In this document: piece after piece, positions 18,489 to 28,331 of the stretch | Position numbering within the stretch: position 1 is the stretch's first letter | Layout of the letters: the number at the start of each line of letters is the position of its first letter | NCBI GenBank assembly: GCA_014377445.1 | Contig: JACMPP010000111.1 | Location: 1-51,536 of the forward strand | From: Oligoflexus sp. | GTDB taxonomy: Bacteria > Bdellovibrionota_B > Oligoflexia > Oligoflexales > Oligoflexaceae | Length of the DNA stretch: 51,536 bases | Direction: 5' to 3' | The notes under the pieces: model-generated | Told to the model about the DNA's origin: nothing | Databases searched by the model: none | What the model saw: the letters and a program-made list of their open reading frames with translations, nothing else | Made by a program: the position numbers and the translations under genes

Positions 18489-20939
18489 ATGATAAACGAG
18501 CTCACGTTACAAAAACTTGAATGGCACCAGCTTTGCGAGGCCCTCGCCGCCGAAGCCAACACCATCGAAGGTCACCATAGCTGCCTCACACTCAAACCAA
18601 GCTTCGATATACTCGATATCGAACTGCGCTGGCAGGATGTGATCCCACTCCGCGATCTTTTGCGTTCCGGTTACCGTCCGCCTATCGGCGAATTGCCCGA
18701 GATGCATCTCACCTTTCGCGCCGTCTCTCTCGGTCAGATATTGGAAGGTGAAGCGATCTGGAGTGTGTATACCCTCCTCATGATGGTGCGTAACGTCCAT
18801 CAGTTCGCCACGGACAAGCAGGATCGCTGCAAAACCCTAGCGAAGTTCTATCGCCTGATTCAACCCCTTCCCAAACTGGCCCGAACGATCGAAAAGACGA
18901 TCTCGCCCGATGGTGAGCTCCTGGACGACGCTTCCCCCGAACTCACCCGTATTCGTCAGCAAAAGCTCTCGATGCGCCGAAAGATAGAATCGACGATCAA
19001 ACAACTTCTGTCGGATCAGGACGTGGAAGCCTATGTCCAGGACAAGTTCTTCACCATTCGGTCTGATCGTTACGTCGTCCCCATGCGTGTCGACGGTCGT
19101 GGTCGGGTCAAAGGCTCGATCTACGATACCTCCGCCTCAGGCCAGACGCTTTATATGGAACTCGCGGAAGTCCGACCGATGAACGATGCCCTCCTCGAAC
19201 TCGAAAGTTCGGAGAAACTCGAAATCCTTCGTATCTTTAAAGAACTCAGCGCGCAGATTGCCGCCGAACTCGATACGATTGATAACAACTATAAACAACT
19301 TGTGGAACTGGACATCTTAACAGCCGAAGCAAGTCTGGCCGTTAAACTCGATGCCGGCACTGCCGAGCTGCGCGACAAGCCTGGCCTCAACTTTATCCGC
19401 GCGCGCCATCCCCTGCTTGAAATGCGTCAGGGCTTCAAGACTGTCGCGAACGACGTCAGCCTCGAAGAAGGCCAACTCTCGCTCATCGTCTCAGGTCCCA
19501 ACGCCGGTGGTAAAACCGTCGTTCTCAAGACTGTGGGTCTCTTGCACCTCATGGCCAAAGCGCGTTTGCTTCTGCCGCTTGAGCCGCGTTCGGAAGTCTT
19601 CCTCTTCAACAAGATCTTTGTTGAAATCGGCGATGCCCAGAATCTTTCGACCAACCTCTCGACCTTTTCGGGCCACCTCATGGGTCTGAAACCGGTCTTG
19701 CATGAAGCTGGTCCAAACGATTTGATTCTTCTCGACGAACTGGCCGTCGGCACCGAACCGCACACCGGAAGTGCGATCGGCCAGGCTGTCTTGGAAGAAC
19801 TTGCCAACCGCCACGCCATGGCCATCGTCACGACTCACTTTGACAATCTCAAGAGTCTGGCCCTCAATGACCAACGCTTTAGAAACGGTTCGATGGAATT
19901 CTCCACGAAGAACCTCACACCGACCTATCGCCTCGTGCTTGATATCCCAGGCCAGAGCTATGGTATCGAGGTCGCCGAGCAAATCGGTTTGCCTCGCCAC
20001 GTGATCGAACGCGCCAAAGACCTTCGCGGCCGCTCATCGAGCAACATGGAGCAGATCCTCGACAGCTGGATGGTCCTCCGCGAGGAAGCCGCCCAGGAGA
20101 AGCAGCGATACGGCCAGCTCAAACTCGATATGGAAAGCCAAAAGCATCGCTGGGAACAGGAACGAGCGGCCCTGGCCAGCTCCAAACAAGATACTTCAGC
20201 CAAGATCAAAGCGCGTTATCAGGACCAGATCGATCGTCTCAAAGGCGAATACGAAGGCCTGCTCGAAGAGATGCGCGAGCTTCTCAAAGAGCAAAAGAAG
20301 GCGCCTTCCTCCCCCGATCAATTGCGCGATCTGATCAAGGACACGCAGAACCGTCTCGACACGAAGGGCCGCGGCCTGCAGAGCAGTTTGTCCGATGTCG
20401 AACGCGAGTTCTACAGCATCGACAAACTCCCCGGTCACCCGGCGACTCTCGCCGAACTCAAAGAAGGCACGCGCGTCTACATCATCTCGATGAACAAGGC
20501 CGCGGTCGTGAGCAAAGTACAGGGTGAATCGATTGAAGTGAAGGCGGGCCTGATCAAGATCAAACCGCAACTCGCCGATCTCCGTGTCGTCTCCGAAGAA
20601 AAAGCGGAGGCACCCAAAACCCCCGCGAAAGGTCGCGCACCGACCACTCCGCTGCAAGGCGGCAAAGAAGTGTCATTCACGATCCCAACTCTAACGAACA
20701 GCCTCGATCTTCGCGGGATGGATGCCGACACGGCGCTCGATAGAACCTGGAGCTTCATCGACAAGGCCGTCCTTCGCGGCGAAAGCTTTGTCATACTTAT
20801 CCACGGTCACGGCACCGATACGCTCAAACGGGCTCTGCGAAGAGCGCTAGCGAAGGATGCACCTTACGCTCTCGATTTCCGACCTGGTGAACCCGAAGAA
20901 GGTGGCGATGGCGTCACCGTGGTGCAATTGCGTCATTGA
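18489..20939 (+). CDS. mutS2: MutS2 / RqcU
   Basis: 816 residues, full length for MutS2. The MutS core has GPNAGGKT (Walker A, residues ~336-343), an STFSGHLMGL signature, LILLDELAVGTEP (Walker B), and TTHFDNLK. A charged coiled-coil stretch (~530-630) follows. The C-terminal Smr domain is present with SLDLRGMDADTAL and ILIHGHGTDTLKRALR, the motif pair expected for nuclease-competent Smr. MutS2 does not act in mismatch repair; it suppresses recombination and, as RqcU, splits collided ribosomes. AAAGGA lies upstream of the ATG. The gene is probably transcribed on its own or with the E1 gene 75 bases downstream. Confidence 0.95.
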   Translation: MINELTLQKLEWHQLCEALAAEANTIEGHHSCLTLKPSFDILDIELRWQDVIPLRDLLRSGYRPPIGELPEMHLTFRAVSLGQILEGEAIWSVYTLLMMVRNVHQFATDKQDRCKTLAKFYRLIQPLPKLARTIEKTISPDGELLDDASPELTRIRQQKLSMRRKIESTIKQLLSDQDVEAYVQDKFFTIRSDRYVVPMRVDGRGRVKGSIYDTSASGQTLYMELAEVRPMNDALLELESSEKLEILRIFKELSAQIAAELDTIDNNYKQLVELDILTAEASLAVKLDAGTAELRDKPGLNFIRARHPLLEMRQGFKTVANDVSLEEGQLSLIVSGPNAGGKTVVLKTVGLLHLMAKARLLLPLEPRSEVFLFNKIFVEIGDAQNLSTNLSTFSGHLMGLKPVLHEAGPNDLILLDELAVGTEPHTGSAIGQAVLEELANRHAMAIVTTHFDNLKSLALNDQRFRNGSMEFSTKNLTPTYRLVLDIPGQSYGIEVAEQIGLPRHVIERAKDLRGRSSSNMEQILDSWMVLREEAAQEKQRYGQLKLDMESQKHRWEQERAALASSKQDTSAKIKARYQDQIDRLKGEYEGLLEEMRELLKEQKKAPSSPDQLRDLIKDTQNRLDTKGRGLQSSLSDVEREFYSIDKLPGHPATLAELKEGTRVYIISMNKAAVVSKVQGESIEVKAGLIKIKPQLADLRVVSEEKAEAPKTPAKGRAPTTPLQGGKEVSFTIPTLTNSLDLRGMDADTALDRTWSFIDKAVLRGESFVILIHGHGTDTLKRALRRALAKDAPYALDFRPGEPEEGGDGVTVVQLRH

Positions 20940-21014
20940 TTTTTACCTGGCGTCTGCCATCGACTTCTCCCATGGGCTTATGATAGAAAATGGGACCACA
21001 GCAGCGGAGCGCTT

Positions 21015-23402
21015 ATGAAAAATATAAAACTCTCTCCGGAACTCGACCGGAATCACGTTATTGAAGACTATCGTACGGCCGTAATAAGTCGTGAAATGAG
21101 CCTTCTCGGTCGAAAAGAGGTTTTAAGCGGCAAAGCTAAATTCGGCATCTTCGGTGATGGCAAAGAGCTCGCTCAGATCGCTCTCGCAAAAGTTTTCGAA
21201 AAAGGCGATTGGCGTTCGGGTTACTATCGCGACCAGACTTTGATGATGGCGATCGGCGCGCTGACTGTGAAACAATTCTTTGCGCAACTTTACGCCGATA
21301 CTTCGCTGGAACACGAACCCGCGTCGGGCGGTCGGCAGATGAACGCACATTTTGCCACGCGCTATCTCAACGAAGACGGCAGTTGGAAGAATCAATTGGA
21401 AATGGTGAATACCAGTGCCGATGCTTCGCCGACCGCTTCGCAAATGGCCCGGCTGCTCGGCTTGGCCTATGCATCGAAATATTATCGGGCCTTTCCTGAA
21501 AGCGACAAAGAGAAGAAATTCTCCAAGAGTGGACGCGAAATCGCCTTTGGAACGATCGGCAACGCCAGTACTTCCGAAGGTGTCTTCTGGGAAACTCTCA
21601 ATGCCGCCGGAGTCCTCGACGTACCGATGGTGATGTCGGTTTGGGATGATGGCTACGGAATTTCCGTCCCCAACAAATATCAGACGACCAAAGAGTCGAT
21701 CTCTAAGGTTTGTGCTGGTTTCGCCCGCGAAAAAGACACCAACGGTTTTCACATCTACACAGTTCGCGGCTGGAATTACCCTGAGTTGGTGCATGCCTAC
21801 CGCCAGGCAGCGGCCAACGCACGCGCCCAGCACATCCCGGCACTCGTTCACGTCATCGAGGTCGCCCAGCCGCAAGGTCACTCGACATCGGGCAGCCACG
21901 AGCGTTACAAATCGAAAGAGCGTCTCAACTACGAGACCACGATGGATTGTCTGGTCAAGGTCCAGGATTGGATAGTCGGAGAAGGCTACGCAGACCGCGC
22001 CGCACTGGATAAAATCGACGAAGAAGTCCGCGCTGATGTCCTCCGCCTTCGCGATGAAGCCTGGCAGGAATTTCAGGCCCCGATGCTCAACGAGCGCGAT
22101 CAGCTCCTGGCCATCTACGAACGTTTTGCCAAGGAAGATGCTGCCATTGAAGCCGAAATTCCCAAGGTCAAACGCATGCCGACCGTCAGCCGCAAAGGTA
22201 TTCTTCAAAGCGCCCGACGCATACTCTTCAATCTTCCTGGAGGTGAAGCGCAGGACGCCATCCACAATTTCGTTGCGCAATACAAAGCCGAGAACGCTCA
22301 ACGTTACAATAGCCTCCTCACGTCGGAAAGCGATCGATCCGCACTTGAACAGGGCCACGTGCCCGCGACCTTTACCGCTGAAAAAGAGTTTGTCGACGGC
22401 CGCATGCTCATCCAACGCTGCTTCGATCACCACCTGGCTAACGACCCAAGACTCTTCATCGTCGGTGAAGACATCGGCCAGCTCGGTGGGGTCAATCTCG
22501 AGTTCGAAGGTCTCAATGAAAAGTTCGGTTCGATGCGGGTGAGCGACACTGGTATTCGCGAGGCTACTATTTTCGGCCAGGGTCTTGGTGCCGCCATGCG
22601 TGGTCTTAAGCCGATCGTCGATATTCAGTATCTCGATTATCTGCTTTATGCCTTTCAATTGATGTCGGATGACCTTGCCTCTCTTCATTACCGCACAGCC
22701 GGCGGCCAGATCGCTCCGCTGATCATTCGTACCAAGGGCCATCGCCTTGAGGGTGTTTGGCACTCAGGCTCCCCGATGGGCATGATCGTACACGGACTCC
22801 GTGGTATTCACGTTTGTGTGCCGCGCAACATGCTCCAGGCAGCAGGGATGTATAACACTCTCCTCGCCAGCGACGATCCGGCCCTGGTCGTTGAAGTCCT
22901 GAACGGTTACCGTGTGAAGGAGGAGATGCCTTCCAATCTCGCCGAATTCCGCGTGCCACTCGGTGTTCCCGAGGTCTTGATCGAAGGCAGCGACATCACG
23001 GTCGTTACCTATGGCGCTTGTGTGGCTGTCGCGCGCGAAGCGATCGCTCTCCTTGCCAAGCAAGGTGTTGCCGTCGAACTCATCGATGTTCAGACCCTTT
23101 TGCCTTTCGATCGCAGCGGAATCATTCTCGCCTCGATTCAAAAGACCAATGTCGTCCTCTTTCTCGACGAAGACGTTCCCGGTGGGGCAACCTCGTACAT
23201 GATGCAGGAGGCCCTTGAGGTTCAAGGGGCTTACGAGTATCTGGACGCCGCTCCCCGAACTCTTACCGCCAAGGCCCATCGAAGTCCTTACGGGTCCGAC
23301 GGTGACTACTTCACCAAACCCAGTTCCGAAGATGTATTTGAAGCGGTTTACGCGATGGTCAGCGAGCGCGATCCGGGCCGTTTCAAACCCAAGAATTTCT
23401 AA
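21015..23402 (+). CDS. Single-chain 2-oxoacid (branched-chain type) dehydrogenase E1, alpha-beta fusion
   Basis: 795 residues combining the E1-alpha and E1-beta subunits of a thiamine-diphosphate 2-oxoacid dehydrogenase in one chain. Residues ~20-330 are alpha-like (GYYRDQTLMMAIG, GGRQMNAHF, GNASTSEGVFWETLNAAG, QPQGHSTSGSHERYKS). Residues ~470-780 are beta-like (FIVGEDIGQLGGVN, RVSDTGIREATIFGQGLGAAMRG, HSGSPMGMIVHGLRG, FLDEDVPGGATSYM). Fused E1 proteins of this type occur in Bacteroidetes and some Proteobacteria and are usually annotated as branched-chain dehydrogenase. No E2 or E3 gene is in the window, so the complex partner must lie elsewhere. A terminator follows at 23423-23452. Confidence 0.9.
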   Translation: MKNIKLSPELDRNHVIEDYRTAVISREMSLLGRKEVLSGKAKFGIFGDGKELAQIALAKVFEKGDWRSGYYRDQTLMMAIGALTVKQFFAQLYADTSLEHEPASGGRQMNAHFATRYLNEDGSWKNQLEMVNTSADASPTASQMARLLGLAYASKYYRAFPESDKEKKFSKSGREIAFGTIGNASTSEGVFWETLNAAGVLDVPMVMSVWDDGYGISVPNKYQTTKESISKVCAGFAREKDTNGFHIYTVRGWNYPELVHAYRQAAANARAQHIPALVHVIEVAQPQGHSTSGSHERYKSKERLNYETTMDCLVKVQDWIVGEGYADRAALDKIDEEVRADVLRLRDEAWQEFQAPMLNERDQLLAIYERFAKEDAAIEAEIPKVKRMPTVSRKGILQSARRILFNLPGGEAQDAIHNFVAQYKAENAQRYNSLLTSESDRSALEQGHVPATFTAEKEFVDGRMLIQRCFDHHLANDPRLFIVGEDIGQLGGVNLEFEGLNEKFGSMRVSDTGIREATIFGQGLGAAMRGLKPIVDIQYLDYLLYAFQLMSDDLASLHYRTAGGQIAPLIIRTKGHRLEGVWHSGSPMGMIVHGLRGIHVCVPRNMLQAAGMYNTLLASDDPALVVEVLNGYRVKEEMPSNLAEFRVPLGVPEVLIEGSDITVVTYGACVAVAREAIALLAKQGVAVELIDVQTLLPFDRSGIILASIQKTNVVLFLDEDVPGGATSYMMQEALEVQGAYEYLDAAPRTLTAKAHRSPYGSDGDYFTKPSSEDVFEAVYAMVSERDPGRFKPKNF

Positions 23403-23422
23403 TCATTTCGAGCGCTAAAATG

Positions 23423-23452
23423 GGGATCAGTCCTGCACTAATCCCTTATTTT
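23423..23452 (+). terminator. Terminator after the E1 gene
   Basis: GGGAT (23423-23427) pairs with ATCCC (23441-23445), and AGT with ACT inside across one mismatch, loop CCTGC. TTATTTT follows. It lies 20 bases after the stop. Confidence 0.6.
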
Positions 23453-23549
23453 ACGCCAGCTTACCCACTCCTCCTAAAATGCTCTAAACTATTGAAAGAG
23501 ATAGCCGATATCTTCTATAAGGCCGAAGTTTTAGGAGGGGGTTCCATCC

Positions 23550-24233
23550 GTGCAGAATAAATCGCATTCACAAAGCGGGTTTTCACTCGTGTCCGTACTG
23601 ATCGTCATGGGGGTGGTTTTATTTTCTATTCTTTTGATTTCACAAGCGAAATTCCGTCAGCAAGGCACTCAAAAAGCCTTAAAGGTGAAACAATCTTACA
23701 CTGACGTGAACCAGGCGCTAGTCAACTCCGTGGTCGAACATTTTCATGCGCAGATGACCGACGCTTGTCTTGTAGGCGGCTTCGGAGGATTTTCCAACAA
23801 GGATCTGGATGGCCGGGCCAAATACAGGTATGCCACTAACATTGCTGTCACCTCGACTGCACCCCAGGTTCACAAAGATGCCGCAAACCGTTGCCTGCAA
23901 CCCAAGCAACCCGGCACTCCAACCAATCGCTTCTATTTCTGTGTCAAACTCGATCCGGATCTCACCGCACCATCGGATTCGATTCTTGGCGCAAAAGTCG
24001 CCTTCGCTGAGTTCGCTGTTGAACTCATCGATCTCCAGACTCAAGAGCCGATCGACTGCACACAGTACACATCCCGTAAAAACGATAAAAGCGGACCTCC
24101 AGACTTTACCCCCCGCGATGGTTCAGCAGGCATGGCTGTGACGATGGCTCTTTACTGGGAAAACGCGAGCCGCGGCTCAGCCCAATCCATTTATTCGCAA
24201 AAGGCTTTGAGCTACATCGCTAACCAAAACTAA
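23550..24233 (+). CDS. Type IV pilin-like (pseudopilin) protein
   Basis: 227 residues from GTG 23550, with a strong TAGGAGGGG site eight bases upstream. The N-terminus carries a class III signal: HSQSG then F-S-L-V-S-V-L-I and a ~20 residue hydrophobic helix, the cut site for the prepilin peptidase at 17501-18340. Position +5 after the cut is Ser where most pilins have Glu, which suggests a minor pseudopilin or a protein not built into the main fibre. The rest is a soluble domain with several Cys (DACLVGG, NRCLQP, FYFCVK, IDCTQ) that may form disulfides. It is followed by a strong terminator and stands alone. Confidence 0.8.
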   Translation: MQNKSHSQSGFSLVSVLIVMGVVLFSILLISQAKFRQQGTQKALKVKQSYTDVNQALVNSVVEHFHAQMTDACLVGGFGGFSNKDLDGRAKYRYATNIAVTSTAPQVHKDAANRCLQPKQPGTPTNRFYFCVKLDPDLTAPSDSILGAKVAFAEFAVELIDLQTQEPIDCTQYTSRKNDKSGPPDFTPRDGSAGMAVTMALYWENASRGSAQSIYSQKALSYIANQN

Positions 24234-24261
24234 TCGAAGTCGATCGAAACTCTTCCTATAC

Positions 24262-24294
24262 AAGCCCCTCTCGAGACCATCGAGAGGGGCTTTT
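24262..24294 (+). terminator. Rho-independent terminator of the pseudopilin gene
   Basis: GCCCCTCTCGA (24264-24274) pairs perfectly with TCGAGAGGGGC (24280-24290), loop GACCA, then TTTT. It begins 28 bases after the stop codon. Confidence 0.9.
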
Positions 24295-24390
24295 CTATTG
24301 GCCCTCCCTCCTCTTCCGGACCCAGCCAATGAAAGCTCTGAGCCATCCTCCACGCCTTTTAAGAAGACTGCGTTCCACGATTCCAGACGT

Positions 24391-24420
24391 AAAAAAAGCT
24401 GCTCCAGCGTGGGGCAGCTA
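24391..24420 (-). terminator. Rho-independent terminator of the EAL gene
   Basis: On the minus strand, a hairpin AGCTGCCCC / GGAGCAGCT (one G-U pair, plus-strand 24398-24419) is followed by seven T (plus-strand A-run at 24391-24397). It lies about 35 bases beyond the stop of the EAL gene. Confidence 0.85.
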
Positions 24421-24453
24421 CTCTTTCAGATCACGACTGGATAAGAACCAATC

Positions 24454-26205
24454 TCAGGCCACATGAACCTTCAATTGGGCGACGGGTTTATCGACCACAG
24501 CCAACTGGTCTTGAATACTTTGAAGCGCTTCCGGACGATGGAAGAGGAAACCCTGGATCAATTCGATGCCCATGGCTTTGAGAACCTCAGCCTCGTTCCA
24601 GGTCTCAACACCTTCGGCCAGAATCGTCGTATTGAGAATCTTGGCAGCGGTCACCAGACCCTGGACATAGGCCTGCTTCACAGGATCCTTGTCGATGTCC
24701 TGAATCATACCGCGGTCGAATTTAATGATATCGGGACGGATCTTGATGATACGGTCAAGGCTCGAATAGCCTTTGCCGAAGTCATCCGCGGCGATACCCA
24801 TCGAATGGCTTTTCAAATGATCACGGGCCTTCATCATCAGTTCGAGGTTATTGATGGCTTCGGATTCCGAAACTTCAAACATGATCGGCATGGTCTTATC
24901 AAAATTATTCAGCAGACGGTCGATGTGATAGAGGTTTCGCGGCAGGATGTTAACCATCAGCACACCGGGGAGACCTTTGGCCATACGCGCTGCATGTTTC
25001 ATGCAGGCCTGGTCGAGTTCAAGGGCGACATTGCTGTTCTTCGCAATGGCGAAGAGAACATCAGGCCGCAGATACTGGGAGTCGATACCCGCTTCAAAAC
25101 TATGTTCTTTAATCGCGGCCTGATTCACCCGGATCAATGACTCGAAGCCATAGACCTGTCCGCTCAGATAAGTGATGCTTTTGTTTTTCTTGGCATCATC
25201 GACCATCGTTTTGTCGATGTTTTGCAGGTAGAAGACACCTTGATAGTGAGGAGTCAGTAGATCATCCGCCTGGATCAGGGTCTGCATCAACTCACGTTGA
25301 CGATCACGACCCCGTTTCAGTTGGGACTGAGCCATGTTTTTGGAAGAATCAAGACCTGCTTCGACGATCTCATGAATGTCGATACAAGGGTTGTTTAATA
25401 CCCCGAAGTAGCCGACGCCCAAAAGTGGTATAGTTTGAACACACTCGGGAATGCGACGTCGTTTCGAGGGCAAAAAGAGCTCTTTCCACATCGCGTTGTT
25501 GATGCCTTGCGACAGGCGGTCGGCAACCTTCTCAAGCGCACCGGGGAAGGGCAATGAGCCCGTCTCGCGTGAGCGGTCCATAAAGATGTAGTAGGTGTTG
25601 GAACTCATCGATTTGCGACAGATGATGTCGTTTTCCCGCAGACAGCCTGAGCCGCCCCAGATACTCACCATCACGTCGTGCAACACAGATTTCATGATGT
25701 TGTAGATTTCGGTACCGAAGTCGACGCTGATCTTATTGAGACCCGAAGCATCAATAGTCAGGATGCCGAGGCCTCCGTAGCTATTCAATAGAGAAACCGG
25801 GATCTGTTGATTATAGAAAGGAATGGTGCGGAGCTGTTTTCTGATATTGTTGTTTACGCCAGAGAAGCAGAAGACTGCGGTCGCTATAATTTCGTCGTAA
25901 TGATTGATATCAAGAGTGGTGACGTATTCGGCGAAGTTTGAGCCTTCGTTCTGCGCGTGACTGTCGGCTTTAAGGACAATGACCGAGAGGCGACGACCGA
26001 GAGAGTTCACGAGATCGACCAGAGCTTCCCGCGGAATCGAAGTCAGGGAGTCGTCAACCAAAAGGACTGCAACCCCAGGAGTATAAAGAGCAACCAGACT
26101 CTTCGGATCGTCGAGTTCAATCGACAAAACCTTCGCGCCACGCTGAGTCAAATCAGACTGAAGCTTCTGAGTAAGTGCTTGATTTTTGTTAGCAATCAAT
26201 ATCAT
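24454..26205 (-). CDS. EAL-domain c-di-GMP phosphodiesterase with receiver-like N-terminus
   Basis: 583 residues. Residues 1-120 have the alternating pattern of a response-regulator-like fold (MILIANKNQALTQKL; VAVLLVDDS), but no clear phospho-Asp/Lys set is visible. Residues ~130-330 form a linker whose fold is not recognised; it may be a degenerate GGDEF domain. The EAL domain occupies ~345-575. The signature is ESLIR (Glu near residue 355), with FEVSESEAINN, DDFGKGYSSLDR and ILAEGVETW all present, so the metal-binding and catalytic residues look intact. It should hydrolyse c-di-GMP to pGpG and oppose the GGDEF enzyme at 16406-17485. It is monocistronic, with its own terminator. Confidence 0.85.
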   Translation of the reverse strand: MILIANKNQALTQKLQSDLTQRGAKVLSIELDDPKSLVALYTPGVAVLLVDDSLTSIPREALVDLVNSLGRRLSVIVLKADSHAQNEGSNFAEYVTTLDINHYDEIIATAVFCFSGVNNNIRKQLRTIPFYNQQIPVSLLNSYGGLGILTIDASGLNKISVDFGTEIYNIMKSVLHDVMVSIWGGSGCLRENDIICRKSMSSNTYYIFMDRSRETGSLPFPGALEKVADRLSQGINNAMWKELFLPSKRRRIPECVQTIPLLGVGYFGVLNNPCIDIHEIVEAGLDSSKNMAQSQLKRGRDRQRELMQTLIQADDLLTPHYQGVFYLQNIDKTMVDDAKKNKSITYLSGQVYGFESLIRVNQAAIKEHSFEAGIDSQYLRPDVLFAIAKNSNVALELDQACMKHAARMAKGLPGVLMVNILPRNLYHIDRLLNNFDKTMPIMFEVSESEAINNLELMMKARDHLKSHSMGIAADDFGKGYSSLDRIIKIRPDIIKFDRGMIQDIDKDPVKQAYVQGLVTAAKILNTTILAEGVETWNEAEVLKAMGIELIQGFLFHRPEALQSIQDQLAVVDKPVAQLKVHVA

Positions 26206-26410
26206 CTAGGCCTGTATCCCTGAGCATACATTGCAATCATATAAATCCCTGACCATTCTTTATCGGCCAGGGTCAAAAAAAATTAATGCGCTCCACTTGA
26301 TTACAACCACGAGTCTTTAAAAATCTGATGTTTTTATCATAAAAAACATAATATTATTAATGGCTTATTAAAATAAACGAATTTATATCTTTGTTAAAAA
26401 AGGCTCCTTT

Positions 26411-27424
26411 ATGAACCGTCATGATCCCTTCGTTGCTCAACTTATCAGTCGTTGCCGGTCCCAGGGAGCCCGACTCGCTCTCCCCGAGGGTGACGACCCC
26501 AGGGTGGTCACCGCTGCCGGACTACTGCTCGAAACGGGAGCCTTAGCTGCGATCCTCCTGTTTGGTAAGAAAGACAAGATCGAGGCGCTCCTCAAGGCAG
26601 CAAAGATCTCGGATCCGACAATCCAGATCATCGACGCGGAGGACCAGGATCTCGCCTCTAAGACTCTCAGTCATTTCGAAAGTCGCGCCAGAGCCAAAGA
26701 CAAAGAGATCGCTGCAGACGAACGCGCGGCCTTGGGGTCATCCGTTTTAAATCAGGCCGCCTATTATTTGGCCGAGGGCAAAGTCGATGCAGTCGTGGCC
26801 GGCTGCGCGCATACCACGGCCAATGTCATTCGTGCGAGCCTCAAAGGCGTTGGCATGAAGCAAGGAATTAAGACGCTCAGCGGAAGTTTCGTCATGATCA
26901 AAGCGGAAGAAGTTTTTCTATTCTCCGATTGTGGCGTTGTTGCGGATCCCAAGGCTGAGCAGCTAGCTGACATCGCGCAGGCCACTGTCGATACCTTTCG
27001 CCAACTTTTTCCCACAAAGCGTCCCAAGGTCGCGTTTCTGTCCTTTTCAACCAAAGGCTCGGCCGAACATCCACGCATTACAAAAGTATCGGAGGCGACC
27101 GCAATCTTTAAAAAGAGAGCGCCCGATATCGATGCCGACGGTGAATTGCAATTCGATGCCGCTTATGTCCCGGACGTAGGCCAAAGAAAAGCCCCGGGAA
27201 GCAAAGTCGCCGGATCTGCCAACTGTTTTATCTTTCCAGATCTCGACGCGGGCAATATCGGCTATAAGATCGCCCAGCGCCTCGGCGGGTTTCAGGCCTA
27301 TGGCCCTATTCTCCAAGGCAGTGAGAAGCCCTATCTGGATCTGAGTCGAGGAGCAAGTGCCAAGGATATCATGGTCTCAGGGCTCCTGGCCATCGTGCGT
27401 TCCCTTCCTGAGTCGAAAGCTTAG
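26411..27424 (+). CDS. pta: Phosphate acetyltransferase (short form)
   Basis: 337 residues, the length of the stand-alone PTA_PTB domain enzymes. It converts acetyl-CoA and phosphate to acetyl phosphate and CoA in the cytoplasm. Signature segments: ALPEGDDPRVVTAA near the N-terminus, DAVVAGCAHTTANVIRA, FSDCGVVADP, FLSFSTKGSAEHP, and C-terminal NCFIFPDLDAGNIGYKIAQRLGG and SRGASAKDI. No acetate kinase gene is adjacent, so the partner is elsewhere. The upstream 200 bp is very AT-rich and serves as promoter region for this gene and the divergent EAL gene. The stop overlaps the converging YaaW-like stop by three bases. Confidence 0.93.
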   Translation: MNRHDPFVAQLISRCRSQGARLALPEGDDPRVVTAAGLLLETGALAAILLFGKKDKIEALLKAAKISDPTIQIIDAEDQDLASKTLSHFESRARAKDKEIAADERAALGSSVLNQAAYYLAEGKVDAVVAGCAHTTANVIRASLKGVGMKQGIKTLSGSFVMIKAEEVFLFSDCGVVADPKAEQLADIAQATVDTFRQLFPTKRPKVAFLSFSTKGSAEHPRITKVSEATAIFKKRAPDIDADGELQFDAAYVPDVGQRKAPGSKVAGSANCFIFPDLDAGNIGYKIAQRLGGFQAYGPILQGSEKPYLDLSRGASAKDIMVSGLLAIVRSLPESKA

Positions 27425-28290
27425 ACCTTGGTATCTCCAAGACTGCGATAGAGAGCGATGATGATAACCGCGGGATTCGTCACGCGGGTCGCTTCCCCTC
27501 CCAGTTGATAGGCATCCTTCAGCAAAAAGCCCAGGCTCAAATAAAGCCCAGCTCGCCGCAACGCAAAAGGCAGCACCTTCGCCGCAATCGATCCTATCCG
27601 CCCCACGCTCGCAAGTTTGGAGGCGCCCCAGGCTGATTCCACAAGCGCGAGACCAAAGCGTTTGGCGATCGTCTTGCCCAGCATTCCCTTGAACCTGGCG
27701 ATTCCAATCCCCCCTTCGCCTCCGCTTCCACCCAGCATCGCGCGAAAGCTTTTTTTGACTTCACTGAAGTCGCTTGTTGAATGGTATCGGGAATCCTTCA
27801 GGAGTTGTTCGACTCCCTCCGCTGACAACTGATCAAGGCTTTCCCCTAAAAGCATGGCACAGAGGCTGATCTCCCGCTCTTCCACCGACATGATATCGTG
27901 AACTGTCTTTTTAAAACGCTTTGCAACTCGTATATGAACCTGCTTCACCACGTCTTCGTAATGAGGCGCGATCTTCACTCGATTCCAAAGAGTGTGGCCG
28001 CCAAACTCCCTCAATTCCAGAAGGATGAAAAAAGCCCCTACCCGCCTTTGATCCGGATTGAGGCGATACTGCAGACTGCCGGCTTCAAGAAGCCAGGCTC
28101 CGAAGCCTTTGCGAGTCCCCATTCGCCTTTCAAAGACAGCACAAAGACTTTCCCAGACATCCTCATCAATGCAGAGCCAGGCGAAGAGTTGGTCATCTTC
28201 CTTGGAACTGTCCGAAGCGGTTTTGAGGTCCCGATCGAGATCTTTGGCTGCGGGATAATAGGGTTCGAGCAGGCGGCGGGATAGGAACAT
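27421..28290 (-). CDS. YaaW-like (UPF0174) protein
   Basis: About 289 residues from ATG 28290 with GAGG seven bases upstream. The central part, LELREFGGHTLWNRVK followed by DVVKQVHIRVAKRFKK, and the C-terminal RVTNPAVIIIALYRSL match the pattern of E. coli YaaW (UPF0174), whose function is poorly defined. The C-terminal half contains small-residue and hydrophobic segments (GGSGGEGGIG; RRAGLYLSLGFLLKDA) that may associate with membranes. The protein is longer than YaaW at the N-terminus. It converges on pta with overlapping stops and no visible terminator between them. Confidence 0.65.
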   Translation of the reverse strand: MFLSRRLLEPYYPAAKDLDRDLKTASDSSKEDDQLFAWLCIDEDVWESLCAVFERRMGTRKGFGAWLLEAGSLQYRLNPDQRRVGAFFILLELREFGGHTLWNRVKIAPHYEDVVKQVHIRVAKRFKKTVHDIMSVEEREISLCAMLLGESLDQLSAEGVEQLLKDSRYHSTSDFSEVKKSFRAMLGGSGGEGGIGIARFKGMLGKTIAKRFGLALVESAWGASKLASVGRIGSIAAKVLPFALRRAGLYLSLGFLLKDAYQLGGEATRVTNPAVIIIALYRSLGDTKV

Positions 28291-28331
28291 CAAGAATCCT
28301 CGACTTAGCTAATAATGACCAATTTTACTAA

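Noticed and set aside
21123..22763. 546-codon frame antisense to the E1 gene
   Set aside because: Long antisense frames are common opposite well-biased genes; the plus strand encodes a clear dehydrogenase and the antisense protein has no recognisable motif.
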